From an uncultured Eubacteriales bacterium (lineage in GTDB: Bacteria > Bacillota > Clostridia > Oscillospirales > CAG-272), in assembly GCA_934474225.1 (NCBI GenBank), contig CAKSLU010000006.1, positions 9,169 to 73,168 of the forward strand: a DNA stretch of 64,000 bases. The letters run 5' to 3'. Made by a program: the position numbers and the translations under genes. Numbering within the stretch: position 1 is the first letter of the stretch; every line of letters begins with the position of its first letter. The notes under the pieces were generated by a model. It was not told where the DNA came from. It ran no database searches and saw only the letters and a list, made by a program, of their open reading frames with translations. Positions 57,799 to 64,000 of this stretch are shown in pieces.

Positions 57799-59589
57799 TT
57801 AAATCAGACCGCTGTTTTTCAGCAGCAGTTCGATGTCGGTGCCGCGCAACTTCTTCAGCGCAATCTTCAGCATTTCCTTTTCGGCAAAGTTGATGTCCGC
57901 CTCCATGAGCGGCTTCTTGTCGAGCGCGTAGTAGCAGGCGCGCAGCAGTTCGCGCACATCGTACCGGCTGCCCCAGACCTCGGGCACGCCGCGGTCGACA
58001 TTCAGCAGCGTATAGACTGCCTCCATGCCGGTGCGGATGGAGTACTCGGTGGTAAAGATGGTGTCACGCGGCGTCTCGGCGAACTGACCGAGGAACGCGA
58101 AGTTGACAGCCCCCTCCGGCACGACCAGCGGACGGTCCTCCTGCTTTCTCGGCTGGAAGAACGCGTTGATATAGGGCATATAGCAGGTGGTGGTGTTGCA
58201 TGCCTTCTCGGCAAGCTCGTGGATGCGGTCCTCCGGCACGCCGATGTGGTACAGCCACTCGCGGCAGATCTCCTCGCCGGTGCAGTCGCGCATCGCCTTC
58301 TTCACATAGTTACCGGGGACATCGGTGTGCAGCGCGTACACCCACACAAGGACGGTGTTCTTGTCCTGCGCGCGGAACTGCGGCTGACGGTTGATGGTCC
58401 AGGAGAGGTACCAGTTGTTGACGCTGTCCTTGACCGTGACGATGCCGCCCGTGGTGACCTTGCCCGCGCGGGGGTCACGCTTGCAGATATTCATGATATA
58501 GCGGATGACTTCCTCGTCCGCCGTGGCGACGGTGGCACTCATCCAGTTGGTTGCCTCGGTATCGCCGCAGAACTTGTCCGGGTTGCCGTACTCGCCGTTC
58601 TTCGCCTGTGCGGCGATGTTCTTCCACAGATCCCAGGACTCGCCCGCGCCGTTCTTCACACCCGAGAGGTCGGGCGCGTGGGTCTGGTCGCCGTAGCAGG
58701 AGGTGTCAGTGCAGCAGCCGTTGGTGATGAAGACGAGGTCGTCCTCGATGAGGTCGATGGACTGCTCCGTGCCGTCCTTGACATAGACGATCTTCTTCGC
58801 GACCTTCTTGCCGCCCTCGTCCTCGATGATGACATTCTTCACATCCATGCCGTACTCGATGGTGACGCCGTGGCTCTCGAGGTACTTGACCAGCGGCAGG
58901 ATCATGCTCTCATACTGGTTATACTTCGTGAAGCGCAGGGCGCTGAAATCCGGCAGACCGTCGATGTGGTGGACATAGCGGCAGAGATAGCGCTTCATCT
59001 CGAGCGCGCTCGACCAGGTCTGGAAAGCGAACATCGTCTGCCAGTAGAGCCAGAAGTTGGTGAACCAGAAGGTGTCGGGCAGAACATCCGAAATCTTCTT
59101 GTCTTCAAGCTCGCTCTCGGGCGTGATGAACAGCTTGGAGAGCGCCATGGCACTCTCGCGATCCAGCGTAAACTTGCCGTCGGTGTGCGCGTCCTCGCCA
59201 CGGTTTATGGTAGCGCGGCAGAGCGAATAGTTGGGGTCGTGCTTGTTGAGCCAATAGTATTCGTCCAGCACGGAAATGCCGGGCGTCTCAATCGAGGGCA
59301 CATCGCGGAACATGTCCCACATGCACTCAAAGTGGTTGTCCATCTCGCGACCGCCGCGCATGTAGAAGCCCTTGGTGATGTCCTTGCGACCGTCGCAGCT
59401 GCCGCCTGCCAGCTCCAGCTTTTCAAGCAGGTGGATGCGCTCGCCCTTCATCTGCCCATCGCGGACGAGATAGAAAGCGGCGGAAAGACCGGCGAGACCG
59501 GTGCCGATGATATAAGCCGATTTTCTGTCCACACCCTCCGGCTTTTCGGGGTGTGCAAAGGACTCGTAAGTGCCTGCGGAATAATACAT
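57799..59589 (-). CDS. ohyA: Oleate hydratase
   Basis: An FAD-containing enzyme of 596 residues that adds water to the cis-9 double bond of unsaturated fatty acids to give 10-hydroxy acids, a detoxifying step in gut bacteria. The FAD site GTGLAGLS begins at residue 29 (G29-x-G31-x-x-G34), with LLEKLELAGGS and RGGREMDNHFECMWDM following. Later blocks such as FAFQTWSSALEMKRYL and VTIEYGMDVKNVII and the LPDTFWFTNFWLYWQTMF block fit the family (myosin-cross-reactive antigen). ATG 59589 has GGAGG 10 bases upstream; an open 17-codon extension lies over the promoter. The TetR gene upstream probably regulates it. Confidence 0.95.
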   Translation of the reverse strand: MYYSAGTYESFAHPEKPEGVDRKSAYIIGTGLAGLSAAFYLVRDGQMKGERIHLLEKLELAGGSCDGRKDITKGFYMRGGREMDNHFECMWDMFRDVPSIETPGISVLDEYYWLNKHDPNYSLCRATINRGEDAHTDGKFTLDRESAMALSKLFITPESELEDKKISDVLPDTFWFTNFWLYWQTMFAFQTWSSALEMKRYLCRYVHHIDGLPDFSALRFTKYNQYESMILPLVKYLESHGVTIEYGMDVKNVIIEDEGGKKVAKKIVYVKDGTEQSIDLIEDDLVFITNGCCTDTSCYGDQTHAPDLSGVKNGAGESWDLWKNIAAQAKNGEYGNPDKFCGDTEATNWMSATVATADEEVIRYIMNICKRDPRAGKVTTGGIVTVKDSVNNWYLSWTINRQPQFRAQDKNTVLVWVYALHTDVPGNYVKKAMRDCTGEEICREWLYHIGVPEDRIHELAEKACNTTTCYMPYINAFFQPRKQEDRPLVVPEGAVNFAFLGQFAETPRDTIFTTEYSIRTGMEAVYTLLNVDRGVPEVWGSRYDVRELLRACYYALDKKPLMEADINFAEKEMLKIALKKLRGTDIELLLKNSGLI

Positions 59590-59629
59590 AGCGGTTACCT
59601 CCGTGTGTTGTTTTTTTGTTTGTGCCTTC

Positions 59630-59658
59630 AGTATAACCACATTCCGCCGGCTTTACAA
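59630..59658 (-). promoter_or_regulatory. Promoter of oleate hydratase
   Basis: On the minus strand TTGTAA (59658-59653), 17-base spacer, TATACT (59635-59630), about 40 bases before the ATG. Confidence 0.7.
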
Positions 59659-59666
59659 TAGACAGA

Positions 59667-59703
59667 TTCGCCCCCGCGATGCAAAATGCATCACGGGGGC
59701 GAA
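59667..59703 (-). terminator. Long hairpin between the TetR gene and the oleate hydratase promoter
   Basis: A 17-bp stem with one mismatch (59667-59683 with 59687-59703, inner ATGCA-AAA-TGCAT). It may end the TetR transcript or act as an operator just upstream of the ohyA -35 box. T run is weak. Confidence 0.55.
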
Positions 59704-59720
59704 AACTGTAAAAAATTTTA

Positions 59721-60302
59721 TCACTCGGGCGCTTTTGATAAATGCTTGTCCAGGCGGAAGCGCTCGAGCGCCGCCGCGATGCTGCCCTGCAACACAAGTG
59801 CAAGGCGGTCTACGATCGCCTCCGGCTCCACCTTCATGCCGTCGCGCACCCAGTCGAGCAGCACGCCGACAAAGGAATAGGCATACACCCGCGCGATGAA
59901 CGCCTTGTCCTCCTCTCGCACGGTCATCCCGACGGCAAACTCGTTGACCACGCCCATCAAAAGGTCGTCGGTCAGCGGCGTGAGATAGCGTTCCACCTGT
60001 TCGCGGCTGACGCAGCGGTAGACATTCATCACAAAAACCTTGTTGGCGCGCACCTCTTCAAAAATCTGCAAAAAGCCCTGCTGCCAGGTCTCGGCGGTCT
60101 TCTTGCCCGCAAGCGCGCGGGTCGCGTCCTCAACGCACGCCCATTCCACAAGGTCGTAGATGTCCTTGAAATGATAGTAGAAAGTCATGCGGTTGATGCC
60201 GCAATCCTCGGTGATGTCGGTCACCGTGATCTTGTCCAGCGGGCGCTTCGCCAGCAGGTTTTTCAGCGACGCTTCCAGCGCGCGTTTCGTGATCTGCGAC
60301 AT
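59721..60302 (-). CDS. TetR/AcrR-family regulator next to oleate hydratase
   Basis: 193 residues. Helix-turn-helix: ITKRALEASLKNLLAKRPLD, ITVTDITEDCGINRMTFYYH, then the C-terminal ligand domain (FFRSY-like helix replaced by FIARVYAYSFVGVLLDWVRDG), similar to the DhaS-type subgroup. ATG 60302 has GGGAGG 4 bases upstream, slightly close. It likely represses ohyA and responds to unsaturated fatty acids; that is inferred from position. Confidence 0.9.
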   Translation of the reverse strand: MSQITKRALEASLKNLLAKRPLDKITVTDITEDCGINRMTFYYHFKDIYDLVEWACVEDATRALAGKKTAETWQQGFLQIFEEVRANKVFVMNVYRCVSREQVERYLTPLTDDLLMGVVNEFAVGMTVREEDKAFIARVYAYSFVGVLLDWVRDGMKVEPEAIVDRLALVLQGSIAAALERFRLDKHLSKAPE

Positions 60303-60372
60303 ACTGCCTCCCAAACAAAACGAAATGTACATTCTTATTATACCATCCCGCCGCCGTCTGTGCAAGCAGAAA

Positions 60373-60403
60373 GCAGGAAACTCTGCGCTGCAAAGTTCCC
60401 TGC
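60373..60403 (-). terminator. Hairpin at the end of guaB
   Basis: GCAGGAAACT pairs with AGTTCCCTGC with one mismatch around an 11-base loop; TTTC follows on the minus strand. It lies 7 bases after the guaB stop. Confidence 0.55.
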
Positions 60404-60409
60404 CTTTTC

Positions 60410-61915
60410 TTATTTCACGGTCTGGCTCTTTTCCTTCTGAATGACGTCGTGCGCGCCGCCCTCGACAATGCTGGTCGCCGAGACGAGCGTGATCTTCGCC
60501 TTCTCCTGCAGCTCCTTGATGGTGAGCGCGCCGCAGTTGCACATCGTGGACTTCACCTTGCTCAGCGACAGGGCAACGTTGTCCTTGAGGCTGCCCGCAT
60601 AGGGAACGTAGGAGTCCACGCCCTCTTCAAACGACAGCTTCTTGTCGCCGCCGAGGTCGTAGCGCTGCCAGTTGCGCGCGCGCGCCGAGCCCTCGCCCCA
60701 GTATTCCTTGAAGTAGTTGCCGCCGATCGAGATCTTGTTCGTCGGGCTCTCGTCAAAGCGGGCAAAGTATCTGCCCAGCATGACGAAGTCCGCGCCCATG
60801 GCCAGCGCCAGCGTGATGTGGTGGTCATACACGATGCCGCCGTCCGAGCAGACGGGGACATAGATGCCGGTCTCGGCAAAGTATTCGTCGCGCGCGCGGC
60901 AAACCTCGATCAGCGCGGTCGCCTGACCACGGCCGATGCCCTTGGTCTCGCGGGTGATGCAAATCGAGCCGCCGCCGATGCCCACCTTGATGAAGTCTGC
61001 GCCGCAGTCGGCAAGGAAGCGGAAGCCGTCCGCATCCACGACGTTGCCCGCGCCGACACGGACGCTCTCGCCGTACTTCTCGCGAATCCAGGCAATCGTG
61101 CGCTTCTGCCACTCGGAAAAGCCCTCGGAGGAGTCGATGCAGAGCACATCCGCGCCCGCCTCAATCAGCGCGGGCACGCGCTCGGCATAGTCGCGCGTGT
61201 TGATGCCCGCGCCGACAACATAGCGCTTGTGCGCGTCGAGCAGCTCGTTCGGGTTCTGCTTGTGCGTATCGTAGTCCTTGCGGAAGACGAAATAGCAGAG
61301 CTTCTGCTCGTCGTTGATGATTGGCAGCGAATTGAGTTTGTGCTCCCAGATGATGTCGTTTGCCTCCTTCAGCGTTGTGCCCTCCTTGGCGACAATCAGC
61401 TTGTCAAACGGGGTCATGAACTCGCGCACCTTTGTAGCGGGGTCCATGCGGCTGACGCGGTAATCGCGCCCGGTGACGATGCCGAGCAGTTTGCCCTCTG
61501 CCGTGCCGTCCTCAGTGACCGCCACGGTCGAATGCCCCGTGCGCTCCTTGAGCGCGACAACATCCGCCATCGTTGCGTCGGGAGAAATGTTGGAGTCGCT
61601 GGCAACAAAGCCCGCCTTATAGTTCTTGGCACGGGCGACCATCGCCGCCTCGTCTTCAATCGACTGCGAGCCGTAAATAAAGGACACGCCGCCCTCGGTC
61701 GCAAGCGCGATTGCCATCTTGTCGCCCGAGACCGACTGCATGATAGCAGACACCATCGGGATGTTCATCGTGATGGCAGATTCCTCGCCGCGTCTGTAGC
61801 GAACGAGCGGGGTTTTCAGGCTTACATTTGCGGGGATGCATTCAGCCGACGAATAGCCCGGAATCAGCAGGTACTCGTTAAAGGTATGCGCGGGTTCATT
61901 GATAAAAATAGCCAT
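60410..61915 (-). CDS. guaB: IMP dehydrogenase
   Basis: Oxidises IMP to XMP with NAD, the committed step of GMP synthesis. 501 residues: a TIM barrel interrupted at about 105-210 by a CBS pair (SDSNISPDATMADV, VREFMTPFDKLIVAKEGT). The catalytic Cys319 is in VGIGGGSICITRE. The mobile flap region GEGSARARNWQ carries the Arg-Tyr area. A few positions are less usual (for example FNEYLLIPGYSS at the N-terminus, as in the IMPDH group with longer barrel inserts), but all core motifs are intact. ATG 61915 has AGGAG 7 bases upstream. It follows fhs by 41 bases. Confidence 0.93.
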   Translation of the reverse strand: MAIFINEPAHTFNEYLLIPGYSSAECIPANVSLKTPLVRYRRGEESAITMNIPMVSAIMQSVSGDKMAIALATEGGVSFIYGSQSIEDEAAMVARAKNYKAGFVASDSNISPDATMADVVALKERTGHSTVAVTEDGTAEGKLLGIVTGRDYRVSRMDPATKVREFMTPFDKLIVAKEGTTLKEANDIIWEHKLNSLPIINDEQKLCYFVFRKDYDTHKQNPNELLDAHKRYVVGAGINTRDYAERVPALIEAGADVLCIDSSEGFSEWQKRTIAWIREKYGESVRVGAGNVVDADGFRFLADCGADFIKVGIGGGSICITRETKGIGRGQATALIEVCRARDEYFAETGIYVPVCSDGGIVYDHHITLALAMGADFVMLGRYFARFDESPTNKISIGGNYFKEYWGEGSARARNWQRYDLGGDKKLSFEEGVDSYVPYAGSLKDNVALSLSKVKSTMCNCGALTIKELQEKAKITLVSATSIVEGGAHDVIQKEKSQTVK

Positions 61916-61956
61916 AATTTCTCCTTGAAGTCTCTATCTTAAATCTCTTTTTTCAA

Positions 61957-63630
61957 TCAAAACAGTCCGACGATGCGGCCGTCGTCGGTCACATCGATTT
62001 TTTCCGCCGCGGGAACGCGCGGCAGTCCCGGCATGGTCATGATGTCGCCGGTGAGCACCACGACAAAGCCTGCGCCTGCGCTGACCTTGACCTGCTTTAC
62101 TGTGACGGTGAAGTCCTCGGGCGCGCCGAGTTTGGTCGGGTCGTCCGAAAAGCTGTACTGCGTCTTTGCGATGCAGACCGGCAGACTCCCGTAGCCAAGC
62201 TCGGTCAGGCGGGCAATCTGCTTTTCCGCCGCCGGGAGGAACTGCACGTCTCTGCCGCCGTACACTTTCTGCACCACGGCGCGCACCTTGTCGGCGATGC
62301 CGAGGTCGTCGGGATAGCAATAGCGGAAGTCGCCGTGTTCCGCCTCGCAGAGGCGGACGACTTCACGCGCCAGCGCCTCGCCGCCGCGGCCGCCGTCTGC
62401 CCAGACGGTGGACAGCACAACATTCACGCCGAGTGCGCGGCACTTTTCGATAATGCAGTCGATTTCGCGGTCGGTGTCGGTGGGAAAACGGTTGACCGCG
62501 ACCACCGCGGGCAGACCGTAGACATTTTTGATATTGGAGAGGTGGCGCAGGAGATTGGGCAGACCGCGCTCCAGCGCGTCGAGGTTCTCCTCGGCAAGCG
62601 CCGTCTTTGCAAGGCCGCCGTGCATCTTGAGCGCACGGACAGTGGCGACCAGCACCACCGCGTCGGGCACAAGCCCCGCCGCGCGGCACTTGATGTCGAG
62701 AAATTTCTCTGCGCCGAGGTCGGCGCCGAATCCCGCCTCGGTAACGGCGTAATCCGCCGTCGCCATCGCCATACGCGTGGCAAGCACCGAATTGCAGCCG
62801 TGCGCAATGTTGGCAAACGGGCCGCCGTGGACGAAGGCAGGCGTGCCTTCGAGCGTCTGCACGAGGTTGGGCGACAGCGCATCCTTGAGGAGCGCTGCCA
62901 TCGCGCCCACCGCCTTGAGGTCGCCTGCGGTGACCGGGCGGTCGTCATAGGTGTAGCCCACAACGATGCGGGCGAGGCGCGCCTTGAGGTCGGCAATGGA
63001 AGTCGCCAGGCAGAAGACAGCCATGATCTCGGACGCGACGGTGATGTCAAAGCCGTCCTCGCGCGGCGTGCCGTTGACCTTGCCGCCGAGCCCGTCAATG
63101 ACAAAGCGAAGCTGGCGGTCGTTCATATCGACGCAGCGCTTCCAGGTGATGCGGCGCGGGTCGATGCCGAGCGCGTTGCCCTGTTGAATGTGGTTGTCCA
63201 GCATGGCGGCAAGCAAGTTGTTTGCCGCGCCGATGGCGTGAAAGTCGCCGGTGAAATGCAGGTTGATGTCCTCCATCGGCACCACCTGTGCATAGCCGCC
63301 GCCTGCGGCGCCGCCCTTGATGCCGAAGACCGGGCCGAGCGAAGGCTCGCGCAGAGCCGCCGCCACCGATTTGCCGATGCGATGCAGCCCGTCGGCAAGT
63401 CCCACCGTCGTGGTGGTCTTGCCCTCGCCCGCAGGCGTCGGCGTGATCGCCGTCACCAGCACGAGTTTGCCCGGCTTTTTTGCACGGTCGAGCAGCGACA
63501 GTGAAACCTTTGCCTTGTACTTGCCGTAAGGCTCGAGAAAATCCGCATCGATGCCCGCCGCCGCGGCAATCTCTGTGATCGGCAGCATTTTCGCCTGCTG
63601 CGCGATCTCAATATCCGTCAAATGTGCCAT
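61957..63630 (-). CDS. fhs: Formate-tetrahydrofolate ligase
   Basis: Makes 10-formyl-THF from formate, THF and ATP, the entry to one-carbon and purine metabolism in anaerobes. 557 residues, standard length. The ATP loop TPTPAGEGKTTTTVGL begins near 64, followed by ALREPSLGPVFGIKGGAAGGG and LHFTGDFHAIGAANNLLAA, then FPTDTDREIDCI and the C-terminal TGDIMTMPGLPRVPAA. ATG 63630 has GGAGGGG upstream. Together with guaB, the next gene, it links formyl supply to purine synthesis. Confidence 0.96.
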   Translation of the reverse strand: MAHLTDIEIAQQAKMLPITEIAAAAGIDADFLEPYGKYKAKVSLSLLDRAKKPGKLVLVTAITPTPAGEGKTTTTVGLADGLHRIGKSVAAALREPSLGPVFGIKGGAAGGGYAQVVPMEDINLHFTGDFHAIGAANNLLAAMLDNHIQQGNALGIDPRRITWKRCVDMNDRQLRFVIDGLGGKVNGTPREDGFDITVASEIMAVFCLATSIADLKARLARIVVGYTYDDRPVTAGDLKAVGAMAALLKDALSPNLVQTLEGTPAFVHGGPFANIAHGCNSVLATRMAMATADYAVTEAGFGADLGAEKFLDIKCRAAGLVPDAVVLVATVRALKMHGGLAKTALAEENLDALERGLPNLLRHLSNIKNVYGLPAVVAVNRFPTDTDREIDCIIEKCRALGVNVVLSTVWADGGRGGEALAREVVRLCEAEHGDFRYCYPDDLGIADKVRAVVQKVYGGRDVQFLPAAEKQIARLTELGYGSLPVCIAKTQYSFSDDPTKLGAPEDFTVTVKQVKVSAGAGFVVVLTGDIMTMPGLPRVPAAEKIDVTDDGRIVGLF

Positions 63631-63676
63631 TTTCCCCTCCGTCGTGTCCGAAGATCTTCAAATACTTATTATATAT

Positions 63677-63704
63677 ATTATACCGATTCGCGCGGCAAAG
63701 TCAA
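63677..63704 (-). promoter_or_regulatory. Promoter of fhs-guaB
   Basis: On the minus strand TTGACT (63704-63699), 16-base spacer, TATAAT (63682-63677), about 47 bases before the fhs ATG. No riboswitch-like fold is evident in the short leader. Confidence 0.7.
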
Positions 63705-63741
63705 CAGGCGCGCCCAACAATTCCGCGGGACAAATGTATAA

Positions 63742-63778
63742 AAAAAGCCGCGCACGGATACTCCGTGCGCGGCTTTTT
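63742..63778 (-). terminator. Terminator of the DUF5684-like gene
   Basis: A 17-bp stem AAAAAGCCGCGCACGGA/TCCGTGCGCGGCTTTTT with a 3-base loop, 40 bases after the stop at 63818. Confidence 0.85.
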
Positions 63779-63817
63779 GCCTATGTGACTCAACCGACAG
63801 CGCCTATACATGTGGGC

Positions 63818-64000
63818 TTATGCAGCGTTACCCCGGTATTCGGAACTGCCGAAGCCGAGGATCAGGATGAACAGCCACGGAATGAAGATCAGACCGACCG
63901 TGTAGCCGCCGCCGTGGCCGAATGAGCGCGACAGTTTGTAGTTCAGCATGATGTAGAGCACAAGCGTCGCAATCGAGCAAATGCCGGAAAGCAGCGCACC
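63818..64000 (-). CDS. Membrane protein, DUF5684-like, 5' part outside the window
   Basis: The C-terminal 60 residues only. They contain a membrane segment (SGICSIATLVLYIMLNYKL), a cytosolic YKLSRSFGHGGGYTVG turn, a second segment (VGLIFIPWLFILILGF) and the tail GSSEYRGNAA. The Y-K-L-x-x-x-F-G-x-G-x-G-Y/F-T-x-G-L pattern followed by a hydrophobic run and a G-F-G-x-x-x-Y end is typical of small DUF5684 membrane proteins. The frame is open up to 64000. Confidence 0.75.
   Translation of the reverse strand, partial: GALLSGICSIATLVLYIMLNYKLSRSFGHGGGYTVGLIFIPWLFILILGFGSSEYRGNAA

Noticed and set aside
63631..63741. THF riboswitch upstream of fhs
   Set aside because: The leader after the promoter is about 45 bases, too short, and lacks a recognisable aptamer core.
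1..64000. CRISPR arrays and rRNA genes
   Set aside because: No regularly spaced direct repeats and no rRNA-like conserved blocks were seen anywhere in the window.

Overview
The window looks like chromosomal DNA of a high-GC anaerobic Firmicute, most likely a gut Clostridia of the Oscillospiraceae/Ruminococcaceae type. The support is Bce-type and YesMN-type two-component systems, dockerin-bearing secreted proteins, formate-tetrahydrofolate ligase, strong AGGAGG ribosome binding sites, TTGACA/TATAAT promoters with 17-base spacers, and short inverted-repeat elements like those scattered in such genomes. The genus cannot be fixed from the sequence alone.

Layout. 1-4535 (minus): two paralogous secreted SGNH-hydrolase proteins with repetitive beta-rich flanks; the complete one ends in a dockerin. 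4815-13281 (plus): a housekeeping run of coaE, lytic transglycosylase, M18 aminopeptidase, prfA, tsaC/sua5, an unknown nuclease-like protein, a type IIA topoisomerase A subunit and an SDR oxidoreductase. 13775-19102 (minus): murE, aspartate racemase, ATP-grasp ligase and glutamine-dependent asparagine synthase, a gene set that matches a D-Asp/D-Asn peptidoglycan cross-bridge pathway. 19319-20130: two tRNA-Leu genes around a small membrane protein, then tandem copies of the tRNA 3' end carrying covarying hairpins. 20150-25007: a patchy, partly AT-rich accessory stretch (APH-like kinase, small secreted proteins, sigma factor with DUF4367 partner, XRE regulator, unknown proteins).

25068-29712: peptidase E and a four-gene metabolic operon (SCP2-like protein, class III aminotransferase, TIM-barrel isomerase, 2-hydroxyacid dehydrogenase). 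29873-33358: a secreted protein combining a beta-rich region, a dockerin, an ADP-ribosylglycohydrolase-like domain and a carbohydrate-binding-like module. 33503-43235: an mgl-like sugar system with a YesMN two-component pair, two binding proteins, ATPase, permease, an InlB-repeat protein and an aldo/keto reductase. 43597-45450: a lipoprotein made of two tandem copies of a 290-residue unit. 45526-50046: a BceABRS module interrupted by a 278-bp near-perfect palindrome. 50149-55168: an ABC-2 exporter with a DUF4097 lipoprotein and TetR, then an XRE membrane regulator. 55508-64000: glycerophosphodiesterase, branched-chain aminotransferase, oleate hydratase with TetR, IMP dehydrogenase, formate-THF ligase and a truncated membrane protein.

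How the genes relate. Most modules are self-contained operons read from a recognisable promoter and closed by a strong hairpin. The most distinctive content is the D-Asx cross-bridge operon, the dockerin proteins (one with an unexpected ADP-ribosylglycohydrolase domain), and three classes of palindromic elements. All functional names come from reading motifs and family features by eye; no database search was possible.
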